The position numbers and the translations under genes are program-made. Below, piece by piece: positions 26,268-35,400 of a DNA stretch of 64,000 nt; position 1 is the first letter of the stretch; every line of letters starts with the position of its first letter. Source of the DNA: Paenibacillus sp. SY21-1 (GTDB lineage Bacteria; Bacillota; Bacilli; Paenibacillales; Paenibacillaceae); the NCBI RefSeq assembly GCF_005222705.1, contig NZ_STGF01000014.1, positions 1-64,000 of the forward strand, in the 5' to 3' direction. The notes beneath the pieces were generated by a model. That model was not told where the DNA came from, did no database searches, and worked only from the letters and a program-made list of their open reading frames with translations.

Positions 26268-27986
26268 ATGAAGGTAAATGCCAAGCTGAAGGGTAAAGCG
26301 GCAGCGCTCGCCGCCATCGCATTCGCCGTAACGGCATCGTCAGGCGTACAGGCGTCGTCGGAGGCTGTCTATTTGCAGGGAAAGGCCTCCGTCGCAGTGC
26401 AAGCGGTCTCGGGAACGAAGGAAGCGCTCACCGGGTTTGTTCCGCTCCGTAAAGTCGCGCAAACGCTCGGAGCGAAGGTCAGCTGGAAACAAACGGACCA
26501 AGCGGTAACCCTGCTGCATGGCGATCAGACGATCGTTATCAGGGCCGGCGACGATACGGCGGAGGTAAACGGCAAAGCCGTACGCCTGGACAAGCCTGCG
26601 CGCATGGCAGACGGAAGCATGTACATATCGCTGAGCATGTTAAACGAATGGTTTGGCACCAACGCGCGCTGGCAATCGGATACCTCCAGTCTCGCCTTTG
26701 ATCAGAAGGACTATGCAGGCAAAGCCTCCTCCTTTATTTATTACCTGTTTAACGGCGGCAAGGAGGAAGGCGTGCAATTATTAAACGCCAACATGAAGCC
26801 GATACTGCCGGAGGAAGCGTTCGATTTCATCGGGGCGCAATACCCGTCAGTGTATGGCTCGCCAGTTCGTATTCTGACATCCTCCGTACAGGCAAATGAA
26901 GTGCATACGAATGTGACGATGGTCTATGAAACGGACAAGACCCCTTTGCAAATCACAGTCCGCTTTGATGGCGATGGCATGATTGACGATCTCGATATTC
27001 AAGCCGCTGCAGGGACGGCACCCTACACAAAGCCGGCGTACGACACGGGTCTGTACACGGAAAAAGAAGTGGTTGTTGGAGAGGGGACCTTCGCATTGCC
27101 GGGCACGCTTACGCTGCCGCAAGGAAACGGTCCTCATCCGGCCGTCATTCTCGTTCACGGGTCTGGGCCGCATGATCGAGATTCAACGATAGGCGGAACA
27201 AAGGTGTTCAAGGATCTGGCGGCGGGTCTTGCATCGAACGGAATTGCCGTGCTCCGCTACGAGAAGGTGACGAAGGAGCATACATTCAAAATTTCGGCGC
27301 AGCCGCAGTTTACGCTAAAGCAGGAATCGGTTGATGATACGCTTCAAGCCGTTAAATTGCTGGCTGCCTCGGCAGACATCGATTCGAAGCGCATATTTGT
27401 CGCCGGCCACAGTCAGGGCGGTTATGTGATGCCGACTTTGCTGGATCTCGACAAGGAGCACGCGATTGCGGGAGCGATCTTGTTGTCTGCGCCAAGCGAG
27501 AATTTGACAGCTGTAATCGTTGAGCAGCAAACTGAGGCGCTGGCGCGCATGCGCGAATTGAAGCTGCCGGAAGAGCAGCTCGCTGCCCAGCAGCAAGCTG
27601 TCGCTGCCTGGACGGGAATCGTTGAGCAGGTGAACGACAAATCATATTCGGCAGACAATCTGCCACCTGCGTTTCCGCTGCAGCCGGCCTACTACTGGTT
27701 CGAGCAGCGGGATTTCGATCCCGCCGCTTTAGCGAAGAAGCAAACGACGCCGATGCTGATTTTGCAGGGTGAAAACGATTGGCAAGTGACGATGAACCAG
27801 TATGAAGGCTGGAAAAAGGAGCTGGCGGCGCGAAGCAATGTCCAGTTTAAATCCTATCCGAATGTGAATCATCTGCTGGCGGAATACAAAGCACTGTCTA
27901 TCGGGATGGAATATGGGCAGCCTGCCAGCGTCTCGGGTCAGATCGTGAAGGACATGGCGGAGTGGATTGGCGAAGCAGCCAAATAA
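26268..27986 (+). CDS. secreted alpha/beta hydrolase with N-terminal stalk domain
   Basis: 572 residues from ATG 26268 (GGAAGGTG upstream); the frame is open from 26235. A signal peptide (AAALAAIAFAVTASSGVQA, cleavage near ASS) is followed by a copper-amine-oxidase-N-like domain (about 35-150: FVPLRKVAQTLGAKVSW, EVNGKAVRLDKPA). A DUF3887-like region follows at about 150-255, and an alpha/beta hydrolase domain at about 265-570. The oxyanion region is VILVHGSGPHDRD, the nucleophile elbow GHSQGG has Ser382, and the likely acid and His lie in LQGENDW and NVNHLL. Relatives act as esterases or acyltransferases on the cell surface; the substrate is unknown. The same stalk domain occurs in the nearby CotH-family protein. 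Confidence 0.85.
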   Translation: MKVNAKLKGKAAALAAIAFAVTASSGVQASSEAVYLQGKASVAVQAVSGTKEALTGFVPLRKVAQTLGAKVSWKQTDQAVTLLHGDQTIVIRAGDDTAEVNGKAVRLDKPARMADGSMYISLSMLNEWFGTNARWQSDTSSLAFDQKDYAGKASSFIYYLFNGGKEEGVQLLNANMKPILPEEAFDFIGAQYPSVYGSPVRILTSSVQANEVHTNVTMVYETDKTPLQITVRFDGDGMIDDLDIQAAAGTAPYTKPAYDTGLYTEKEVVVGEGTFALPGTLTLPQGNGPHPAVILVHGSGPHDRDSTIGGTKVFKDLAAGLASNGIAVLRYEKVTKEHTFKISAQPQFTLKQESVDDTLQAVKLLAASADIDSKRIFVAGHSQGGYVMPTLLDLDKEHAIAGAILLSAPSENLTAVIVEQQTEALARMRELKLPEEQLAAQQQAVAAWTGIVEQVNDKSYSADNLPPAFPLQPAYYWFEQRDFDPAALAKKQTTPMLILQGENDWQVTMNQYEGWKKELAARSNVQFKSYPNVNHLLAEYKALSIGMEYGQPASVSGQIVKDMAEWIGEAAK

Positions 27987-28017
27987 CCCCTTCATTAGAA
28001 GTTGCTCATCTTCCCCT

Positions 28018-28023
28018 TATAAT
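28018..28023 (+). promoter_or_regulatory. -10 hexamer upstream of the deoxyribosyltransferase-like gene
   Basis: A perfect TATAAT lies 40 bases before the start codon. The -35 at the right distance (TTAGAA, 27995-28000) is poor, so only the -10 is supported. Confidence 0.4.
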
Positions 28024-28062
28024 CGCGGCTTTGTGCGAAGCTTATAGACAGAGGTGATGTCT

Positions 28063-28971
28063 ATGATGCACAAAAAACATTGTTTGTTTTGCAACGAGCT
28101 TGTCATTGTTGAGCCTGCGGCTGATTTCGAGCGGTTTATCGGCTGTTTTTGCGCGCCTGGCCAGCATTACAGCCTGTACTCGGATAGCTACGCAGCGATT
28201 CAACATTTCTCATATGCCCGCAAGCGTGAGCTGTTCCCCGTCATATCGGCCTACATTCGCGAGCAGACGGACCGCGGTCAGCGGGTAACGCTTTCGCTAG
28301 CCGATATCGAGCAAATTGCGCAATTGCCGGATATTCCGGATAGCATAGAGGACAAGCAGCTGCGGCTGCTGCAATTTCTGTACCGGCATTCCGAAGGTCC
28401 GGGCACGCCCGTTCCGCTTCATCCTTTATCGCAGCACTATAATTTGACCTATTCGCCTAATCTTCAGGAGCTGATTTATATTATCGAGAAGCTTCGGTCA
28501 GAGGAATGGATTGGACGGGCTGGCGGAACGCTTAGCTTGACGGCCAGTGGCTGGGAAATGGCGGAAAAGCTTGGCGGACAGCCCCAAAAGCCGTGTCTGG
28601 TGCTTCTGCCGGAGGTTGAGCGATACGGACTGGAATGGGCAAAGGTTATTTTTCCCAGACTGGAGCAGCATGGCTATGTGCCAAGCGTCGTTCATTATTC
28701 GGAGGAAGGGAGCAAGGATGTGTGCTCACCCGAGCTTGTGGCTCAAAGCAAGCTGATTATTGCGGATGCGACGAACCGGACGCCCGAGGTTTATTTTGCG
28801 GCGGGCTATGGACTGGCTCTGAATATACCGCTTGTATGGACGATGCATCGCGACGGAGCCGATCAATCGGGTGCGCTGCCGTTTGCATCCATTTCCCCGA
28901 TCGTATGGGATACGGTTGAGCAGCTATCGGATGCCCTGACGCCGCTTATCGGCAAAAGCAAGGCCGGGTAA
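28063..28971 (+). CDS. HTH-like protein with nucleoside deoxyribosyltransferase/TIR-like C-terminal domain
   Basis: 302 residues from ATG 28063, placed 5 bases after an AGGTGA site (GTG 28054 and ATG 28066 are alternatives). The N-terminus has CLFC and GCFCAPG cysteine motifs that could form a small zinc site. Residues about 65-185 are helical with a winged-helix look (LRLLQFLYRHSEG..., ELIYIIEKLRSEEWIGRAGGTLSLTASGW). The C-terminal ~110 residues contain LIIADATNRTPEVYFAAGYG, the pattern (hydrophobic-DxT-x(3)-P-x-V-x(5)-GYALA-like) found in nucleoside 2-deoxyribosyltransferases and in TIR-like sensors of NAD or nucleotides; Glu242 aligns with the usual N-x-N-V position's neighbour. Whether it is an enzyme is unknown. 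No obvious effector partner is adjacent. Confidence 0.6.
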   Translation: MMHKKHCLFCNELVIVEPAADFERFIGCFCAPGQHYSLYSDSYAAIQHFSYARKRELFPVISAYIREQTDRGQRVTLSLADIEQIAQLPDIPDSIEDKQLRLLQFLYRHSEGPGTPVPLHPLSQHYNLTYSPNLQELIYIIEKLRSEEWIGRAGGTLSLTASGWEMAEKLGGQPQKPCLVLLPEVERYGLEWAKVIFPRLEQHGYVPSVVHYSEEGSKDVCSPELVAQSKLIIADATNRTPEVYFAAGYGLALNIPLVWTMHRDGADQSGALPFASISPIVWDTVEQLSDALTPLIGKSKAG

Positions 28972-29205
28972 CGATTGTTTGTCTGCGCAGCCTATTGCCT
29001 CTGCATCTGCATGGAACTCCCTTGACGGGATCTTCTTGCAGGTTCAGGGGCTTTCTGTTTTTCGAGCAGTCTTAATAATGAGCAAGGATGTAGACGAGGG
29101 ACTGAGCTTGCAGCTATCAGATGGATGGTTGGTTTTGCCGTTTCGTGGCGCGCCGAGGGGCTGGAGAATTTGCAGTTGACATATTTTGATATAGGAATTA
29201 AGCTA

Positions 29206-29254
29206 ATTTCATATATTTATGAAATGCGTTTCATAAAACGGGTTTCATAAACGG
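29206..29254 (+). promoter_or_regulatory. palindrome plus direct repeats upstream of the GH30 gene
   Basis: A 20-bp palindrome ATTTCAT-ATATTT-ATGAAAT (29206-29225) is followed by two direct copies of GTTTCATAAA(A)CG at 29228-29240 and 29242-29253. The shared core TTTCAT suggests three sites for one regulator. A TTGACA lies at 29176-29181. The rest of the 28972-29426 gap shows no gene I can support. Confidence 0.45.
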
Positions 29255-29305
29255 TGAAAAGGAGTGATCCTGAAGCTAGCCTCGGCATTTTCTTTTTACA
29301 CGACA

Positions 29306-29320
29306 AAGAAAGCGTTTTCT
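29306..29320 (+). promoter_or_regulatory. candidate cre (CcpA) site upstream of the GH30 gene
   Basis: AAGAAAGCGTTTTCT matches the catabolite-responsive element consensus WTGNAANCGNWNNCW at all but one fixed position and is almost palindromic. A weaker similar core, GGAAAGCGATTA, follows at about 29330. It is about 110 bases before the GH30 start, where carbon catabolite repression of an extracellular glycosidase would be expected. Confidence 0.5.
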
Positions 29321-29426
29321 TTTTAAGGTGGAAAGCGATTAATACGATGAGGCTCAGCAAGGAATAGAAGAGTAACGGGCAGTCGGTCATTACATTCTCT
29401 TAAGGATAGAAAGGCAGGAGTGAACC

Positions 29427-32400
29427 ATGTTCAAACGAATTGGGATGGCGGCGCTTTCCCTGTTAGTCGCTTTTCCGGTATTTCATGTTCCACAGGCTTC
29501 GGCTGCTTCAGGCACGGCTAAAGCCGTAACCATTCATGCGGGGCAAGTTTTTCAAACGATCGAAAATTTTGGAGCTTCGGATGCATGGTCGTTTGATCCA
29601 ATCGGTAAAGAGTGGTCGGAGGAAAACAAGGAGCGTGTGGCGGATCTGCTTTTTTCTGTCGACAAAGGCATCGGCTTGTCCTCATGGCGCTTCAATATAG
29701 GGGCCGGCTCAACGGAGACCGATCAATCGATTATATCGAACCCGTGGAGACGCGCGGAATCCTTTAAGCAAACGGAAGCGGGCGGCTACGATTGGACCAA
29801 GCAAGCCGGCCAGCAATGGTTTCTCGAAGCTGCGAAAGAACGGAATGTAGAGACGCTAATCGCCTTTTCCAACAGCCCTCCTGTGTGGATGACCAAAAAC
29901 GGCCATGCCCAACCGGATTCCAGCGTAGGCTCAACCAATCTTAAACCGGAATACGTCGATGACTTTGCTGTTTTTCTGTCGGATGTGCTGGAATATTTTA
30001 AAAATACGAAGGGCATCGAATTTGACTACATCAGCCCGATCAACGAGCCGACCTGGGATTGGAACCGGGCGGGGCAAGAAGGCAACCGCTACAATAACGA
30101 GGACATGAAGCAGGTGATTCATTCCCTCTATGACGAGCTTGCGAAGCGTAAGCTTGACGCTAAAATAAGCGCGCCCGACGGCGTAGAAATCACATCTTTG
30201 CTGGATGACGCCTATTATCAGCTGTTCTCCAAATCGACGTCGGCGGATGCGAACAGCAAGAGCTACAATTCAGGCGCCAATAGCTTGAATGTGGGCAAAT
30301 ATCGCGAATATATGAAGGACTTGCTTGGCGACAAGGATATTGCGGGCAAAATCGATCATAAAATTGCTTCCCACTCGTATTGGTCGGATACGGTTAATGC
30401 ATCGAAGGGCGACCGGCTTGGATATTTGCGCGAGCTGCTGTGGCAAAATCTGCAGGAGATTGATGCCGGTGCAAGATACTGGATGACCGAGTACTCCATT
30501 CTTGGCGATGGCGGAGATTTGTCAGGACATGGAAGGGATTTGGGCATCGATCCCGCACTGATGATGGCAAGAACGATTCACTATGACTTGGCGAAGGCTA
30601 ATGCATCCGCTTGGCAATGGTGGACCGCTTTATCCAAGGAGGATTACAAGGACGGCTTGATCTATACCGATTACAAGGCTCCGGGAGACGAGGAAACAAT
30701 TTACGAATCCAAAATGCTGTGGGGCATGGGCAACTATAGCAAATTCATTCGTCCAGGGGCCAAGCGGATCGGGCTGCAAGGCATAAATGACAATGAGCCG
30801 TACGGGTTAATGGGCTCGGCCTATTTGCATGAGCAGGACAAAACGATTACGAATGTGTACGTCAACTATTCCAATGAAGCAAGGCCTTTATTGATCAATG
30901 TCGCAGAATTGCCGGACAATCATAAGGTTTATCAATTGACGCCGTACGTAACCTCGGCAACCGAGGATTTGACAAGACAAAGCAAGCTTGTGCCGAATGG
31001 AGACGGCGTTTTTGCCTATGTCGTCCCTCCTAAATCGATCGTAACCTTGCAGGGGGATTATTACCCCGCCAAGGAAGTTCCGGGCAAACCTGACGTAACG
31101 TCGATTGTCCCGCTGAATAAAGGCGCGATGATCAACGTCAAGGATGTTCCGGGCGCACAATCGTACAAGGTGAAATTCGGCACGAAGGCAGGGGAGTTGA
31201 CGCAAGAAAGCGAGTCCTTTGCCGATTCTTCCTTTACGCTTCGTCATTTGCTGAATGACACAACGTATTATCTATCGGTCGTAGCCGTCAATGAAAACGG
31301 AGATAGCACAGGCTCAAGCGAGGTCGCCGTAACCCCTTCCCTGCAAGCGCCTCGCCAAGTAACAGTGACGCCGACAGACGGAGGTTTCGCCGTTCAATTG
31401 GAAAGCGATCCCAACGTGCCGGAATATGTTATGTCGTGGGGCATCGCATCCGGCGTGTATGATCAATCGGTTACTGTTCCTGCAGCCGGCCAGTTAACGT
31501 TCAAGCATGAAATAAGCGGCTTGAGCAATGGAACGACCTATTACGTGTCGGTTCAGGCCAAGGATGGGGAAGCGACAGGGCCGAAGTCCGCTGAAGCTGC
31601 AATCGTGCCTCGGATTGAAGCGCCAAGGAAGCTGATTGTCGTTCCAGGCAGCGACAAGGTTCAAGTGGAATTTACTCCGGTCGCAGGCGCCAAGCGTTAT
31701 TTGCTGGAGAGGAAATCGGACGATGGCGAGAAAAATGAGTTTGTAGACAGCAACGCTGCCACCGTATCGGGCTTGAGCAACGATCAGGCATACACGTTCC
31801 AAGTATCGGCAGAAGGCAAGGGCGGCCTTGGGATAAAAACAGCGCAAGTAACGGCCGTTCCCGCTCATGAGCTTGTAATATGGGAGGATACGTTTGACCA
31901 GACGGATGTGAACGCGCGCTACAAGCAGGACGTTAGCCGCTGGTCCATTGAGCAAGGCATGCTGAAACATAGTTCCGGCGGGAATAACCAGGGGGAAATC
32001 TCGGTTAAGGATGCCGTCATCATCGATGGCACGATAACCGCAGTAGCGAAGCATACATCTCCGGGCGCGGACTGGGGCATTGTGTTTCGGGGCACAGATT
32101 ACAATCATGCCTATTCCTTCGGTTTCGAGAACGATTCGTTGTTTTTAAGAAAAAATGGAGAAAATCTGGCCAAGCTATTGCCGTTTGCGGCCAGCAACGG
32201 ACAAATTTACGAGCTAAAGGTCGTGCTGGAGGGCAGCCGCATTCAAGCTTACGTGGACGGAGAACTGAAATTTGACCTTCGCGATACGACTTATACTAGC
32301 GGGATGCTCGGTCTGCATAGCTGGGGCGATGCCGAGTTTGCCTACATGAAAGCGAGTCGTCCGGAAACGGCGATGAAATCGCCGACGCTGCTTGCGGCTA

Positions 32401-35400
32401 AAGCGGACGACAAACGTGTTAAGCTGACATACACAGAAGTTGACGGAGCAGAATCGTACAAGATCAAGTATGGTACGCAGAGCGGCGTTTATACAGCCGA
32501 GGCTGCCGGAGAAGCGGGACATGCGACAATAACGGGCTTGACAAACGACCAAATCTATCATTTCGTGGTCGAGGCGGTGCAAGGCGCCACTTCGTTGGCC
32601 TCCAATGAGTTAACGGCAACCCCGCGAGCCATCAGTCAGCCGCAGCTGATGTATTATGTCGATGCAGGGGACGGTTCGCCATCGGTTCTCGAAGACAATG
32701 AAAGCTTCGGAATCTATAACGGCATCGAGGATCAGGCTTATGGACTTGACCCGGTATCCGGAATGCTGTGGGGCTATGTAGCCGACGACGGAAAAACGTG
32801 GGCAAAAAGTGACGAGACGGATGCCTACCGGACGATTCGGCAATATGACGGTGATGAGAACGGCAAGGGACTTGCCTATCAATTCGCTTTGCCAAACGGC
32901 ACGTATAAGGTGAGCGTAGGCTTTGACGATCCATGGGACGATGCCAATCGAAAAATGGATGTTGTCATCAACGGCAATACGGCACTTGCCAATTATACGA
33001 TTGGAGCCAATAAGGAGATCAAGTCGTTTGATGTTCCGGTCACGGACGGAAAGCTTTCCGTCAAGGTCGTCAAAAGGTCGAATACGAAGCCAATGCTGAG
33101 CTGGATAAAAGTTGAAAAGGAATTGCTGTACTACGTTGATGCCGGTGACAGCAGCAAAACAGCGCTCGAAGAAGGCGAAGAATTTGGCGTGCGAAATTCA
33201 GTCGAGGATCAGAGCTACCAAGCCGACCCGATCACAGGCTTCAAATGGGGCTATGTGGCTGACGAGGGCAAGACCTGGGCTAATGAAAATGAAACCAAAT
33301 GGGAAAGCGTCAGGCAGTATGACGGCAATACGGATGGCCAAGGATTAACCTACAAATTCGAGGTTCCAAACGGGAAATACAAGGTGGAGCTAGGCTTTGA
33401 TGATCCTTGGGACGACACCAACCGCAGGATGAATATTCAGGTTGAAGGCAAAACGTTATTCACGGATTACGTCATTGGCGCCAATCGGGATTTGAAGCGA
33501 ATCGTCGATGTTGAGGTTGCAGATGGCGAGCTGGATATTAAAGTGATAAAGGCAGCGGGGCAAAAGCCGATGATAAGCTTTATTTCGGTCTTTTATGATC
33601 AGGGAACGCCGGATGTTCCATCGATTAAACGGGTGCAGACTGGGGAGCGGCAAGCTACGCTTTATTTCGATGAAACGTTGAACGCCGACTACCGAATTGA
33701 ATATGGGACAGTGTCCGGACAATACACGAATCAGGCGGACATCCCGGGAAATCATAAGCAGTTTACCGTCAACGAGCTGCAACATAACGTACCGTACTAT
33801 TTTGTCCTCAAGACCGTTCGCGGCCAGCTCGTAAGCGAGGCGTCGGAGGAAGTCTCTGTAACGCTAACGGGACCGGATGATCCGAACATGTACTATTTTG
33901 CCGACGCCGGCGCCCCAGTCGTTTATGAAGGGGTTACAATCGGAATCAGACAATCGGTTGCCGATCAAGCGTTTGGAACGGATACGGTTACCGGCTATAA
34001 ATGGGGATATGTCGCGGACGACAATTTGACTTGGGCGAAAAGCGATACGAGCGATCCATATTTATCCGTTCGGCAGTATGACGGAAATGAGAATGGCAAA
34101 GGACTCGCCTATCATTTTGAAGTGCCGGAAGGGCGGTATAAGGTTGAGCTCGGTTTTGATGATCCATGGGACTTCAACAATCGCAAGATGGACATTGTGA
34201 TTGAGGACAACGTGGTTCTGGAAAGTTATGCGGTAGGCGACAAGCGGGAAATCAAAGCGTTTACGGCAGATGTTACGGATGGCCTGCTGGAAGTTAAATT
34301 GGTGAAACGAGGCGAGGACAAACCTGCTGTCGGGTGGGTCAGGGTAACGTATGTGGGCACAATCGATCAGCCGACGCCAACGCCAACAGGAACGACGGAG
34401 CCGACAGCGACACCGACACCAACGGCCACGACGGAGCCGACAGCGACGCCGACACCAACGGCCACGACGGAGCCGACAGCGACGCCGACGCCAACAGGAA
34501 CGACGGAGCCGACAGCGACGCCGACGCCAACGGGAACGACGGAGCCGACAGCGACACCGACGCCAACGGGAACGACGGAGCCGACAGCGACGCCGACGCC
34601 AACGGGAACGACGGGGCCGACTTCGGCGCCGGTGCAGGCGGGAGCATCGCCGACGCCTTCTCCGCAGGCCGAGGTTAAAGACAACGGCGAAGTGGTTGTG
34701 CGTCCGCAAAACGTGAAGGAGGGCTCCGCTGCCATTCAATTGCTCGAAGCTACGGTTAGCGAGGCGTTAAAGCGCGCATCGGACGGTATATTGAAAATAG
34801 GGGTAAACGCAGGCGAGGATGTGCAGCAGGTGGTCGTCGATATTCCAGTGGCAGCTCTGCTGGATCAGGTTTCGCGGCCGGAGCATGGCATTGAGCTTGA
34901 TTTGGGATTTGTCTCTATCTCGATCTCTACAAGCATGATCGCGAAACAGGCAGAGAATGCAAAAACCGTCAGAGTTGTGGCTGCGCGTGGCGATGTTAGC
35001 GGTTTGCCGGCAGCAACGCAGAAAAAACTGGAAGGGTCCAAGGTGTTTGATTTCAATCTTGAAGTAGACGGCCAGAAAGTGAGCGCTTTTGACGGCAAAG
35101 GCGACGTGCTTGTTGTCATCGACGATACGCTGCAAGATGGAGCGGATGCGAATAAGCTGGTCGTATATTACGTCAAGGACAACGGCGAGCTGGAGATCGT
35201 GAAAAACGGCCGCTATCTTTTGGAATCGGGAAAAATGGCATTTAGACCCAAACATTTCAGTCAATACGCCGTAGTCTATGAGGATATTAGCTACTCCGAT
35301 GTAAAGGCGGGCTGGTCGAAAGCGCCGATTGAGGCTTTGGCGGCCAGAGGTATTGTAAACGGCGTTGGAGCAGACCGTTATGCGCCAGACGGCTTTACGA

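Noticed and set aside
28979-29179. 66-codon frame in the gap before the GH30 gene
   Set aside because: No ribosome site, no domain, and its sequence looks like random noncoding translation.
34062-34739. Long minus-strand and alternate-phase open frames over the Thr/Pro linker
   Set aside because: They consist of Arg/Ser or Val/Gly runs that are simply the 36-bp repeat read in other phases; no ribosome site and no domain.
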